Notes: generated by a model from the letters alone, not told the origin. Shown: positions 1-8,126, numbered from the stretch's first letter. The stretch is DNA of 64,000 nt from Clostridia bacterium (GCA_017443895.1 JAFSXU010000060.1:1-64000), one strand, 5' to 3'. Program-made: numbers and translations.

Positions 1-21
1 AAAACCTTCATACAAGAGAAT

Positions 22-139
<118 letters not shown>

Positions 140-144
140 TTGAC

Positions 145-170
145 TTATCCCTATCAAAAGATAGGGATAA
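145..170 (+). other. perfect hairpin after 5S rRNA
   Basis: TTATCCCTATC (145-155) pairs perfectly with 160-170 around an AAAA loop. Only a weak pyrimidine tail (ATCTCTTTT) follows and a tRNA begins 14 bp later, so this is more likely an RNA-processing or partial termination hairpin than a full terminator. Confidence 0.6.
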
Positions 171-183
171 ATCTCTTTTAAAC

Positions 184-258
184 GGCCCGTTGGTCAAGAG
201 GTTAAGACACGGCCCTTTCACGGCTGTAACGCGAGTTCGATTCTCGCACGGGTCACCA
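184..258 (+). tRNA. tRNA-Glu (anticodon TTC)
   Basis: Cloverleaf with acceptor GGCCCGT pairing ACGGGTC (one G-U pair), anticodon TTC at 217-219 in loop 215-221, a GAGTTCGATTCTC T-arm, and CCA encoded at 256-258. It reads glutamate codons GAA/GAG. It is co-oriented with the 5S gene upstream and tRNA-Met downstream, probably in one transcript. Confidence 0.95.
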
Positions 259-268
259 AGAAGGCATA

Positions 269-296
269 ATATGTCCTCTCAAGAGAGAGGACATAT
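269..296 (+). other. perfect hairpin between tRNA genes
   Basis: ATATGTCCTCTC (269-280) pairs with 285-296 around AAGA. No T tract follows. It resembles the hairpin after the 5S gene in stem length and purine tetraloop, so both may be processing signals separating stable RNAs. Confidence 0.55.
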
Positions 297-323
297 ATAT
301 GTATCAAACATAGCAAAAGCTAT

Positions 324-400
324 GGGCCATTAGCTCAGTTGGTTAGAGCTCCCGGCTCATAACCGGATGGTCCGGGGTTCGAGTCCCTGATGGCCCACCA
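324..400 (+). tRNA. tRNA-Met (anticodon CAT)
   Basis: Acceptor GGGCCAT pairs with ATGGCCC, anticodon CAT is at 358-360, the T-arm is GGGGTTCGAGTCCC, and CCA is encoded at 398-400. It looks like an elongator tRNA-Met; a lysidine-modified tRNA-Ile(CAT) cannot be excluded by sequence alone. The top pair of the anticodon stem (351/367) is a C-A mismatch. The 3' end is the apparent insertion point of the mobile element to its right, whose recombinase frame runs antisense into the tRNA. Confidence 0.92.
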
Positions 401-1893
401 ATCACTTTTAAAGGCGAACTCTGATAATCGTTTGGATTATCGGAGTTCTTCTTTTTTTCAATTTTTTCTATGTCTGAAAAATCAATGCTTTTTTCGCCGT
501 CTTTGTAATTGAATGTGATTATAATATTATCTTCATAAACGTAAACACTGTTTATAAACACATCAATAAGCTTTTGTTTCTGTATCTGATCTGTTATATC
601 GGTATTTTGGAACCGACATATCCAAAACTCTATTTGCTCTTTTGTTAATACCGGGTGCTTCATCTGTTCTCTGGCAATAGATGTTTGCAAATCGTTCTTT
701 TCCGCTTCCAAACTCGATAGTTCAGTCTTTGTGCTTTCGGTTATAATCCCCTGCTTGATTGCGGCTATCATATTGCCGATTTCTTTTTCAATTTGTTTGA
801 GACGGTTTTCCATAGAGTTTAGCACAGAACTTGTATCCGATTGCATTTTGTAGCATGTATTGACGATTTGTTTAATCAGCTTCTTGTCTTTCAGCATTTC
901 CAATGTACTGATAAGGACAATATTTTCAAGTAAATCCTTCTTGATTCTTTTCTTGTTGCAAGATTTTTTGCTTTTTGCGTTGTGGCAGTAATAATATCTG
1001 TGTTTCGTGCCTGTCTTGCTCGTTCCGCTGACGCCTATCATGGAATTACCGCAAAGTCCGCAGAATATCTTACCTGTCAGAATATATTTATCTTCCACTT
1101 TCTTAAAATGGGCAGGCTTTTGCTTGTTTGCTTCCAAACGCTTTTGGCATTTGTCAAACAATTCTTGTGATACAATCGGTTCAAATGCGTTTTCGACAAC
1201 GGTATCTTTGAAACGATATTCGCCTAAATATCGTCTGTTTTTAAGAATTGTTGTTATAAAGTTATATCCGGGAATTTTGCCCCTGCCGTTCTTGATACCA
1301 CTTGCCTTTAATGAGTTTAATATACTCTTTGTTCCTTCGCCGTCTGCATAGCGTGTAAATATTTATTTGACAATAGGTGCATTTGTTGGATCAATCTGAA
1401 AATGTTTGTTCTCATCTATGATATATCCAAAAGTTTTGCAACCTCCGTTGAACTTTGCATTTAATGCATTTTCCGTCATACCACGAATAATTTTTTGCGA
1501 TAATTCTGCTGAATAATACTCCGCATACCCTTCAAGCATGGATTCGAGAATAATCCCTTCGGGACCATCCGATATTGTTTCCTTTGCCGATATAACTCTA
1601 ACACCGTTCTTTTTAAGTTGTGCTTTGTAATATGCGGAGTCATAACGGTTGCGAGCAAAACGGTCTAACTTCCACACAAGGATGATGTCAAATAATCCCA
1701 ATGTACTGTCTTTTATCGTTCGTTGAAACTCCGGGCGATTATCTGTCTTTGCGGATAATGCACGGTCAATATATGTGTTCACAATCAGCATATCATTTTT
1801 CTCGGCATATTCTTTACATTCTCTAAGCTGTCCTTCAATGGATTCTTCACGCTGATTATCTGAACTGTATCTTGCATAAATTACTGCTTTCAT
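343..1893 (-). pseudogene. large serine recombinase with an in-frame stop
   Basis: Integrase/excisionase of the resolvase superfamily, broken by a single TAA at 1363-1365. Both halves share one frame: residues 1-176 hold the resolvase catalytic domain (MKAVIYARYSSDNQR, with the nucleophilic Ser in the YARYSSD motif, then WKLDRFARN), and after the stop come the recombinase domain (RYADGEGTKS, NRRYLGEYRF), a zinc ribbon (CGLCG ... YYYC) and a coiled coil. Restoring the codon, plausibly GAA, would give about 516 residues, like TnpX-type recombinases. The frame runs through the insertion junction and stops inside antisense tRNA-Met, so the true C-terminus may differ. Unless a suppressor or sequencing error is involved, the element can no longer move itself. 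Confidence 0.85.
416..459 (+). terminator. intrinsic terminator after tRNA-Met, carried by the inserted element
   Basis: GAACTCTGATAAT (416-428) pairs with 436-448 (one T-G pair), followed by TTCTTTTTTTT. It ends the tRNA transcript 16 bp past CCA but lies inside the 3' coding end of the element's recombinase, so the insertion probably supplied the tRNA operon's terminator. The same terminator recurs in the copy at 41643-41769. Confidence 0.75.
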
Positions 1894-1989
1894 AAAATAA
1901 CCACCTCAACATAATCATAATTTTTCGAAAAAATATTTGCAAGAGAGTTGACAAATCGGAGCAAGATGTATCTCACTCCGATTTAAACT

Positions 1990-2232
1990 GATGTCTTATG
2001 TCTTTGTCTTATATCTTGTGTCTTTGCTCTTCTTCCACGCCTCGAATTCTTTCTGCCCTTTTTCGCTTTCAAAGAATAAAAGTATATCCGGCAAAAGACA
2101 CCGTGCGAGCGATTCGATTTCGGACTGTGGAAGCTCAAATCTTTCTGTCGTTTCTTTCACAAGAACCGCTCCTTCCAATTGATGTTATAGATATTGAGCG
2201 TCTTATGTCTTGTGTCCGATGTCTTATGTCTT
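1990..2232. repeat. clusters of AAGACAT-type short repeats
   Basis: On the minus strand, short AAGACA(T/A/C) units occur in two clusters, 1990-2026 and 2199-2232, flanking the small gene at 1996-2160. They could be iteron-like protein-binding sites, transcription-spacer DNA, or a simple microsatellite. Units are imperfect and some lie in coding sequence. Confidence 0.4.
1996..2160 (-). CDS. small hypothetical protein upstream of the recombinase
   Basis: A 54-residue acidic protein begun by GTG at 2160, chosen because GGAG lies 8 bases upstream; a TTG seven codons earlier has no such site. It includes LPQSEIESLARCLLPDI and a charged helix around FFESEKGQKEFEAWKK, with no membrane segment or signal. 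It is transcribed toward the recombinase, the usual place for a small accessory protein in Tn4451-like elements. Its last ten codons lie in a run of AAGACAT/AAGACAA repeats, so the C-terminus looks like repeat-encoded tail. Function unknown. Confidence 0.5.
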   Translation of the reverse strand: MKETTERFELPQSEIESLARCLLPDILLFFESEKGQKEFEAWKKSKDTRYKTKT

Positions 2233-2380
2233 AAAATATAAGCTAATACGCTTATATTTTAGAATTATAGCAGATTATTCTATGTTTGTCAATAGAAAAT
2301 AAACATTTTTGTATATTTTATTGATTTTGAAAAACAGTTGTGATAAAATGAGTGTATTAAACTGTATTGGAGATAAGAAA

Positions 2381-2896
2381 ATGGCGATTGGTGAAAGGAT
2401 AAGATATATACGAAAATTAAGGAAATTAACGCAAACCCAGCTCGGAGTAAAACTCGGATTTCCGGAAAGTTCTGCCGAGGTCAGAATAACACAGTATGAA
2501 ACGGGCACGCGAACACCGAAAGAGAATGGTATAAAAGTGATAGCTGATATTCTTGAAGTATCGCCCCTTGCTTTGAAAGTGCCGGACATTGATAGCAATC
2601 TGGGATTGATGCACACATTTTTCGCTTTGGAGGACATGTACGGCTTGGAGATAAAAGCCGAAGATGATAAATTGATATTTCAATTCAAAGATGAACGAAA
2701 ACTTGACCCGTCATTTCACCAAATGCTTTTTGCATGGGCGCAGCAGACAGAAAAACTCAAAAATGGTGAGATAACAAAAGAGGAGTATGACAAGTGGAGA
2801 TATAACTATCCTAAGTATGATAACTCGCAAATTTTTAAAGAAATTCCATCGCAAGGATTATCCGATTTAATTACTGATAAAGTGAAGAAAAACTAA
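2381..2896 (+). CDS. XRE-family transcriptional regulator of the mobile element
   Basis: A 171-residue DNA-binding protein. Residues 1-65 form a Cro/C1-type helix-turn-helix (ERIRYIRKLRKLTQTQLG ... ITQYETGTRTPKE), and the acidic C-terminal part may mediate dimerisation or sensing. The ATG at 2381 is chosen because GGAG lies 8 bases upstream and the HTH begins at once; earlier in-frame starts only add a hydrophobic run without a ribosome site. It is divergent from the recombinase side, the normal place for an element repressor, and is followed by a terminator at 2911-2945. Confidence 0.85.
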   Translation: MAIGERIRYIRKLRKLTQTQLGVKLGFPESSAEVRITQYETGTRTPKENGIKVIADILEVSPLALKVPDIDSNLGLMHTFFALEDMYGLEIKAEDDKLIFQFKDERKLDPSFHQMLFAWAQQTEKLKNGEITKEEYDKWRYNYPKYDNSQIFKEIPSQGLSDLITDKVKKN

Positions 2897-2910
2897 AAAC
2901 ATGAGAGAAG

Positions 2911-2945
2911 GCATTACGGAGAATCAAATCTGTAATGCTTTTTCT
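2911..2945 (+). terminator. intrinsic terminator after XRE gene
   Basis: GCATTACGGA (2911-2920) pairs with TCTGTAATGC (2929-2938), followed by TTTTTCTTTT. Confidence 0.75.
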
Positions 2946-3018
2946 TTTGCTCAACAACGCTAATTCAGCAGAAATCATTCTTGGCAAGCGATGCAAATGT
3001 ATGTACATTTACAGAAAG

Positions 3019-3054
3019 CGGGCAATTTCACTATGCTTTGAAATTGCTCGTTTT
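3019..3054 (+). terminator. hairpin in the XRE-TnpV gap
   Basis: CGGGCAATTTCA (3019-3030) pairs with 3039-3050, followed by TTTT. Nothing else that looks like a gene was found between 2946 and 3207; a pyrimidine-rich stretch near 3115-3140 precedes TnpV. It may be a leftover of the element's modular structure. Confidence 0.4.
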
Positions 3055-3207
3055 GCTCGTTGAGACTACCGCCCCAAACCCTGAAAACGCAGAAATTACT
3101 TCTGCGACCTACGCTCTTTTTTGGAGCTTTTTTAAATTTGACATCGTTGTGTGTTTTGAAAGTTTTATTTAAAATGGAATCATCAAAATATGAAAGGATG
3201 AGGTTTT

Positions 3208-3558
3208 ATGAAAGAACTAACTTACAGAAAAGTGGAAGATTATGATTTGCCAAATTTGGATTATCCTAAAATAAAACCCACATACGGAAAATATGGAATG
3301 ATGCGGGAGGAATATTTGAAAAATCACAAACCGGGACTATGGAACAGACTTATACTTCACGGAGAATTAGTGCCTTACCTTAATGAAATTGACAGAATTG
3401 CAAGAGAAAGGCTCGAAAGCATCTTGCCTGATTTGATGAAATCCGCAGGAGTAACAGAAGAACTGAAACAAAAAGATCAGCTTAAATGGGTTGGACTTGC
3501 AAACGCCTGCAATGCGCAGGCGGAAGAAATAATTTTTGATGAAATCATATTTTCTTAA
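3208..3558 (+). CDS. tnpV: TnpV family transposon protein
   Basis: A 116-residue protein matching the TnpV family of Tn4451-type elements: MKELTYRKVEDYDLPNL at the start, GKYGMMREEYLKNHK in the middle, the YLNEIDRIARERLE helix and an AEEIIFDEIIF end. Length fits the family. A GGATGAGG site lies just upstream of the ATG at 3208. The role of TnpV is not established; it occurs beside TnpX-type recombinases, which supports classing this region as a Tn4451-like mobilisable element. The relaxase expected nearby (TnpZ/Mob) is absent. Confidence 0.8.
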   Translation: MKELTYRKVEDYDLPNLDYPKIKPTYGKYGMMREEYLKNHKPGLWNRLILHGELVPYLNEIDRIARERLESILPDLMKSAGVTEELKQKDQLKWVGLANACNAQAEEIIFDEIIFS

Positions 3559-3567
3559 AAGTAAAAA

Positions 3568-3836
3568 CAACTTCGGACCAAGTTGGACTGAAGTTGCAAA
3601 AAGCCGAATTTAACGCGATTTTCGACTTTGTGCCATTGTGGCACAAAGTGGATTTTAGCATTCTGTTATATGATTATTTTTCACTTTCCGCCAAATTGGC
3701 GGAAAGTTAATTTCTGTCTTATAAACTGCTACATTATAAGCACCGCAAGGGGCGTAGCTCAAAGATGAAATCTTTGTTTTTCGGGTTTGGGGAAATATCC
3801 TCAACAAGCAAAAATGAAAATTCTACGCTTCTGCGG
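3568..3836 (+). other. palindrome-rich, oriT-like region
   Basis: Three palindromes follow TnpV: 3568-3596 (CAACTTC/GAAGTTG), 3626-3648 (10-bp stem, TTG loop) and 3683-3707 (perfect, 25 nt). A larger fold follows at 3743-3836, where CCGCA and GCGTAG pair with CTACGC and TGCGG around an inner CAAAGAT/ATCTTTG hairpin. Such DNA commonly precedes relaxase genes of Firmicutes mobilisable elements, so a transfer-origin remnant is plausible. The relaxase is missing, so this is inference. Confidence 0.4.
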
Positions 3837-3975
3837 GATTTTTATTTTTTAGGCTTTTAGGTCATAAAAGCATTGCTTGCTATAATATGTTTAGACCGAA
3901 AACAATATATCCAATATCGATAGATTAAAAAAAATAAATAAAAGATTGTAAAAGTCGAATATATACACTAACAAA

Positions 3976-4164
3976 TTGTTGATTCAGGCAGTAGACTGTA
4001 CCATTGCAGGCCATACCGACAGAATAGTGGATATGCTTTTCAAATTTGCTGTCAGCATGAAGAAACATAACCTTATAAGCAGCGGTGAATATAGCGATTG
4101 CTATGAAGGTTATATTGAAGAACTTGCAATCAAAAATGTTAAGAAATGGCATGGAAAATTGTAG
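3976..4164 (+). CDS. short hypothetical ORF, possibly a gene remnant
   Basis: A 62-residue frame beginning at TTG codons with no good ribosome site. It includes DCTIAGHTDRIVDML, SSGEYSDCYEGYIEEL and NVKKWHG, reads like an intact helical protein end, and is open a few codons further upstream, so it may be the 3' end of a lost gene. It lies between the palindromic region and the AbiE pair, in the element's cargo position. I do not recognise the family. Confidence 0.35.
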   Translation: MLIQAVDCTIAGHTDRIVDMLFKFAVSMKKHNLISSGEYSDCYEGYIEELAIKNVKKWHGKL

Positions 4165-4307
4165 TAATTTTAATCAGTTACTGACAGTTTGTCAGCAACT
4201 GAAGCGTATAAATATTTTTTAATTTCTATTCCAGATTGATAAATTATCGGAAATAGAATACAATGCATACAAAGTTACCACAATACAAAATTGTTTGAGG
4301 TGGAAAT

Positions 4308-4916
4308 ATGAGTAGAACAATTAAAAATTATAATAAGATAATTGAAACATTCTCTTCCCGTCTGATTCGCACAGCAGAGCTTAACAATATAGGTATTTAT
4401 TCAAAAGATATAGGAGAACTCATAAATGCCGAATATATTGAACGGGTAAAGCAGGGTTATTATAGACTTGTTGAGCATGCAGAAAACGATAGTGAAGCAA
4501 AGCTTATCAGTGAGCTTTATCCTGACGGAATTATTTGTATGACCTCTGCCCTGTTCTACTATGGGTACAGTGACAGGACTCCGCTTACATGGGATATTGC
4601 AATAGACAGAAATGTTTCCAAAGCAAGATTTAATATAGATTATCCTTATGTAAAACCCTATTATATAGATAGGGCACATCTTGAATACGGGGTTACGGAA
4701 GCAGAATATGAAGATTGCACTCTGAAAATTTTTGACAAAGACAGGCTTATTTGCGATTGTATCAAACACGAGAACAAAATGGAACGGGAAATTTATAACA
4801 AGGCGATTATTAGCTATATAAATGATACTGCTAAAAATATAACTCACCTTTTGGAATATGCTAAAAAACGAAATATTCACAAAAAAGTAAGAGAACGGAT
4901 TGGAGTGTGGCTGTAA
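4308..4916 (+). CDS. abiEi: AbiEi-type antitoxin / transcriptional repressor
   Basis: A 202-residue antitoxin of type IV toxin-antitoxin systems. The N-terminal winged-helix part (residues about 1-55, ending RVKQGYYRLV) binds DNA in this family and usually represses its own operon; the rest (ICMTSALFYYGYSDRTP, DRLICDCIKHENKM) is the AbiEi domain that counters the toxin. TGAGGTGGAAAT just upstream of the ATG provides ribosome binding. It overlaps the toxin gene by one base (TAATG), so translation is probably coupled. Known AbiE systems abort phage infection and stabilise mobile elements. Family assignment from motifs and pairing. Confidence 0.85.
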   Translation: MSRTIKNYNKIIETFSSRLIRTAELNNIGIYSKDIGELINAEYIERVKQGYYRLVEHAENDSEAKLISELYPDGIICMTSALFYYGYSDRTPLTWDIAIDRNVSKARFNIDYPYVKPYYIDRAHLEYGVTEAEYEDCTLKIFDKDRLICDCIKHENKMEREIYNKAIISYINDTAKNITHLLEYAKKRNIHKKVRERIGVWL

Positions 4917-5809
4917 TGGATAAAGGAGCATCAGTTATTGCAAAACTTAAAAACAAATCAAAACACACAGGCAAACCATTGCAGATGTATTTGCAATTAT
5001 TTTGCCAGGAAGAATTTTTACGGAAACTATCTATGTCAAAATATGCTGACAATCTTGTTTTAAAAGGCGGACTTTTTATTTATACGCTGACAAATTTTGA
5101 GAGCAGAGCAACAATAGATGTTGACTTCCTAATGTGCAGTCTCCCCAATAGTGTTGAAGAAATAGAGAAAATAGTATTAGATATTTTGGCAGTAGATACC
5201 GGAAATGACTTCATTGAACTTTCGGCAAAAGCATTTGAAACTATATCTCCCCAAAGAAAATATACAGATGTTTCATTTCAGATAATTGGTAAAATAAAAA
5301 ATACACGAACTCCTTTTAGTGTTGATTTGGGTATAGGTGATATTATAGTCCCCAAATCAGAAAAGAGGGTTATTCCGGTTCAGCTTGATGAATTTACCAA
5401 ACCTGAGGTAAGTACATATTCTCTTGAGAGTACCATTGCAGAAAAATTTGATGCAATGCTTCAAAGACTTGAAATGACAAGCAGAATGAAAGATTTTTAT
5501 GATATATATTATCTTTCAAATATCTTTGATTTTGACGGGCGGAAGTTGCAGAAAGCGATTTTTGAAACGCTTCAAAATAGAGGCACATCATATAGCAGAG
5601 ATGCTCTAAATCAAATTGCCGAATTTGCAAATGATGCAGAAATGATTACAAAATGGATTTACTTTTTAAAGACTATTAAGATGAGCGAGCTTGATTTCGG
5701 TGAAGTTATTGACACAATAGTATATTTCATATCCCCTGTATGGCAAGCTGTTATTGATGAAGATGAACTTTTGAAGAAGTGGGATAAAGAAAAAAGAGAA
5801 TGGATTTAA
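4916..5809 (+). CDS. abiEii: AbiEii/AbiGii-family nucleotidyltransferase toxin
   Basis: A 297-residue toxin partner of the preceding antitoxin. The ATG at 4916 shares its first base with the antitoxin stop; a GTG three codons earlier is less likely. The nucleotidyltransferase core is visible as LKGG (Gly51-Gly52) followed by RATIDVDFL with Asp68 and Asp70, and KFDAMLQR and RMKDFYDIYYL carry later conserved residues. Members of this family transfer nucleotides to RNA, for example tRNA in the mycobacterial relative MenT, and stop growth. Catalytic residues look intact, so the pair may still be active although the element has lost mobility. Confidence 0.87.
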   Translation: MDKGASVIAKLKNKSKHTGKPLQMYLQLFCQEEFLRKLSMSKYADNLVLKGGLFIYTLTNFESRATIDVDFLMCSLPNSVEEIEKIVLDILAVDTGNDFIELSAKAFETISPQRKYTDVSFQIIGKIKNTRTPFSVDLGIGDIIVPKSEKRVIPVQLDEFTKPEVSTYSLESTIAEKFDAMLQRLEMTSRMKDFYDIYYLSNIFDFDGRKLQKAIFETLQNRGTSYSRDALNQIAEFANDAEMITKWIYFLKTIKMSELDFGEVIDTIVYFISPVWQAVIDEDELLKKWDKEKREWI

Positions 5810-5831
5810 TCGAATATTTAAAAGATAAAAA

Positions 5832-6044
5832 ATGGGAAAAACAAAAGTTGAATATGATATTTTAATATCTTGCCTCGGCAATGTATCCGAGGAATTAAAA
5901 ACAATAGAAAATGCAGTAAAAAGATTTAATGATACATATTCAGATATCTTAATGATTCGACTCAACACAAAGCATTGGTTAAAGGATTTCCATAATCAGT
6001 CTGGAGGGAAAGCACAAGACCTTTTGTACAAAAAAATCCAATAG
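5832..6044 (+). pseudogene. N-terminal fragment of a TIR-like effector protein
   Basis: A 70-residue frame with a weak ribosome site: KVEYDILISCLGNVSEEL, NAVKRFNDTYSDI and a final HNQSGGKAQDLLYKK. This order resembles the first segment of a larger family in which ILISCPGDV, FN..YSD and SGGKPQ.L.N.Q precede a nucleotide-binding, TIR-like domain of suspected defence effectors. The rest is missing: the frame stops at 6044 and no continuation was seen by eye. A decayed defence gene beside the AbiE pair fits; a genuine small protein is possible. Family recall is moderate. Confidence 0.45.
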
Positions 6045-6247
6045 ACAAGCCATTTTCAGCGGTCTACAGTTGTAAATCGCCGCCGTATTTACTCATTTTT
6101 ACAAACTCATTTAATGACACCTTTTCGCCTTTTCAAAAGTAATCGTATCTTTACTGAAAGAAACAATATGAATAGGGTATTTTATATTCCTGTTCTGCAA
6201 TAGAATGGTCATAATTTGAGTTTTGTATATCAGAAATTGTGGTTGTG
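6045..6247. other. no gene seen; probable right edge of the element
   Basis: A/T-rich DNA with no frame that has a ribosome site. It separates decayed element cargo from the polysaccharide locus, so the original right end of the element probably lies here or was deleted. I found no clear repeat of the tRNA-Met 3' end in it. Confidence 0.4.
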
Positions 6248-6276
6248 TTGACTAAAAAATGTTGTGATGATATAAT
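6248..6276 (+). promoter_or_regulatory. sigma-A type promoter of the toroid enzyme gene
   Basis: TTGACT (6248-6253), 17-base spacer, TATAAT (6271-6276), about 55 bases before the start codon at 6331. Near-consensus, so the gene is probably transcribed on its own. Confidence 0.75.
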
Positions 6277-6330
6277 CAGGGTGCGGTACGCGATTATAAA
6301 ATTCAGCATATAAGTGACGGAGGGTTTACA

Positions 6331-8019
6331 ATGAAGGAAATGTATATTGATATGATGGAATCCGTTATCGGTGCTTATACCGACGAGCATATAAAAAAAT
6401 ATACACAAAAGGTTTGTGAAAATGGTTTGACAGAGCATGGGTATCCAAGATTAACAGCTAATCTTGGTATTCTTATTGCGCATGGCAGAAAAACCGATAT
6501 GAGAAATGAATTTGTTAAAATGATGGATATATGCTGTGATAATATACCAACTGCATTAAAAACACACCATGGGGTGGGAAACGATTTTTCGGTAAAAGAG
6601 ATTGTATTCTGCTTGTTAGAGCTTGAAGATGCAGGGGGTTTTGAAAAGAGCATGACTGACAAGTGGCGTGAAAAATTAGCTCTTATTAACCCGTATACAA
6701 CTTATGATGAAATAGCTGATATTCCGCCTAAAAGGATAGGAAATTGGGCGGCATTCGGCGCTGCCAGCGAGCAGCTTCGTAAATACGCAAAAATCGGAGA
6801 CGAAAGTGAATTTATTGAAAACCAAATAAAATCGCAGTTGCTTTCTTTTGATGAAAACGGAATGTACAGAGATCCCAACGAGCCTGTGGTGTATGATATG
6901 GTTACAAGACTGCAGCTTGCTGTAGCGTTATATTTCGGATTTGACGGAGAATCGCGCAGAGAGCTTGAAGAAGTATTGATGAAATCAGCCGATATTACTT
7001 TATATATGCAGTCGGTCAGCGGTGAAATTCCGTTTGGCGGGAGAAGTAATCAATTTTTACATAATGAGGCATTTTTTGCCGCACTGTGTGAATTTTATGC
7101 TGTACAACTGAAAAAATACGGCAATACCGAGCTTGCAGGGCAATTTAAGCGTGCTGCACGAATTGCGTATGAAAGTATAAGTCCATGGCTTGGAGCTGAA
7201 CATATACATCATGTGAAAAACTTTTTTGATATAGACAGCTTATATGGCTGTGAGAGATACGCTTATTTTGATAAATATATGATAACAACTGCTTCATGGT
7301 TGTATATAGCGTATATTATGGCAGATGATACAATACCGGAATTGCCATGCCCTGCTCAGAACGGAGGATATATATGCGAAACTTCAAAGCACTTCCACAA
7401 GCTGTTTTGTAATTTCGGCGGGTATTTTGTTGAGCTTGACACAGATGCCGACACACATTATGATTCAAGCGGTATAGGAAGAATTCACCGTAAAGGTGCA
7501 CCGCCTGCTATCTGCTTGTCTGTCCCGTTTGCTGAAAACCCCAATTACAGCATTGACGTCAAAAATCCGTCAATGCTGTCAATTTGCAGTGGAATAAAAT
7601 GCGGTAAAGAATACCTTTATACATATAATAAAACAACCGGATACAGGATAACCGACAAACGAGCAACTGATGAATATTTGTTTATCCGAATGGAATGTAT
7701 ACTTGAAAACGGTATGATTATACACCAAGAATGTATAATTTCAGAAACCGGAGTGGAGATATGTGCGGAAAGTCAAGGGGAGTTGAGTATATTATTTCCT
7801 GCTTTTGAATTTGACGGGGAAACGCACACCGTAATTGACAGTACTGGAAACTCAACCGAGGTTTTATACAAGGGCTGGAAATGCCATTACTTTACAGATA
7901 GTCATATAAAAGATACAGGACAGGTTTATGCTAACAGAAACGGACATTATAAATGCTTTGCTGTTTATGGCAAAAACCGGGTCTCGTTAAAAATCAGCAT
8001 AGAAAAAGATATGCAATGA
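6331..8019 (+). CDS. putative heparinase-like / alpha-toroid polysaccharide-active enzyme
   Basis: A 562-residue protein without signal peptide or membrane segment, so probably cytosolic. Residues about 1-330 are helix-rich with conserved-looking TRLQLAVALYFGF, GGRSNQFLHNEAFFA and YITTASWLY-like blocks, as in (alpha/alpha)-toroid enzymes; residues about 340-560 are beta-rich, the layout of heparinase II/III-like and related lyases or hydrolases. GGAGG lies 10 bases before the ATG. It is convergent with the AraC regulator gene and separated from it by a shared terminator. Substrate not determinable; an oligosaccharide-degrading role is inferred from context. I could not assign a CAZy family. 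Confidence 0.55.
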   Translation: MKEMYIDMMESVIGAYTDEHIKKYTQKVCENGLTEHGYPRLTANLGILIAHGRKTDMRNEFVKMMDICCDNIPTALKTHHGVGNDFSVKEIVFCLLELEDAGGFEKSMTDKWREKLALINPYTTYDEIADIPPKRIGNWAAFGAASEQLRKYAKIGDESEFIENQIKSQLLSFDENGMYRDPNEPVVYDMVTRLQLAVALYFGFDGESRRELEEVLMKSADITLYMQSVSGEIPFGGRSNQFLHNEAFFAALCEFYAVQLKKYGNTELAGQFKRAARIAYESISPWLGAEHIHHVKNFFDIDSLYGCERYAYFDKYMITTASWLYIAYIMADDTIPELPCPAQNGGYICETSKHFHKLFCNFGGYFVELDTDADTHYDSSGIGRIHRKGAPPAICLSVPFAENPNYSIDVKNPSMLSICSGIKCGKEYLYTYNKTTGYRITDKRATDEYLFIRMECILENGMIIHQECIISETGVEICAESQGELSILFPAFEFDGETHTVIDSTGNSTEVLYKGWKCHYFTDSHIKDTGQVYANRNGHYKCFAVYGKNRVSLKISIEKDMQ

Positions 8020-8065
8020 TCGGATTTGCGTGTCCGAACATATAAGGAGTTCCGTATTATAAAGT

Positions 8066-8116
8066 AAAAAAGGAGCGTACACAGCTCAATCAATTAAGCT
8101 GAATATGCTCCTTTTT
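8066..8116. terminator. bidirectional terminator
   Basis: AAAAAAGGAGC (8066-8076) pairs with GCTCCTTTTT (8107-8116), with an inner CAGCT/AGCTG stem (8082-8086 with 8097-8101). T tracts on both strands serve the two convergent genes. Confidence 0.8.
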
Positions 8117-8126
8117 GTGTATGTAT

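Noticed and set aside
343-1161. C-terminal half of the recombinase as an independent gene
   Set aside because: It is in the same frame as the catalytic half and separated only by one stop codon; the internal ATG lacks a ribosome site.
3060-3245. Short frames between the XRE gene and TnpV
   Set aside because: They overlap a terminator-like hairpin, have no ribosome site, and match nothing recognisable.
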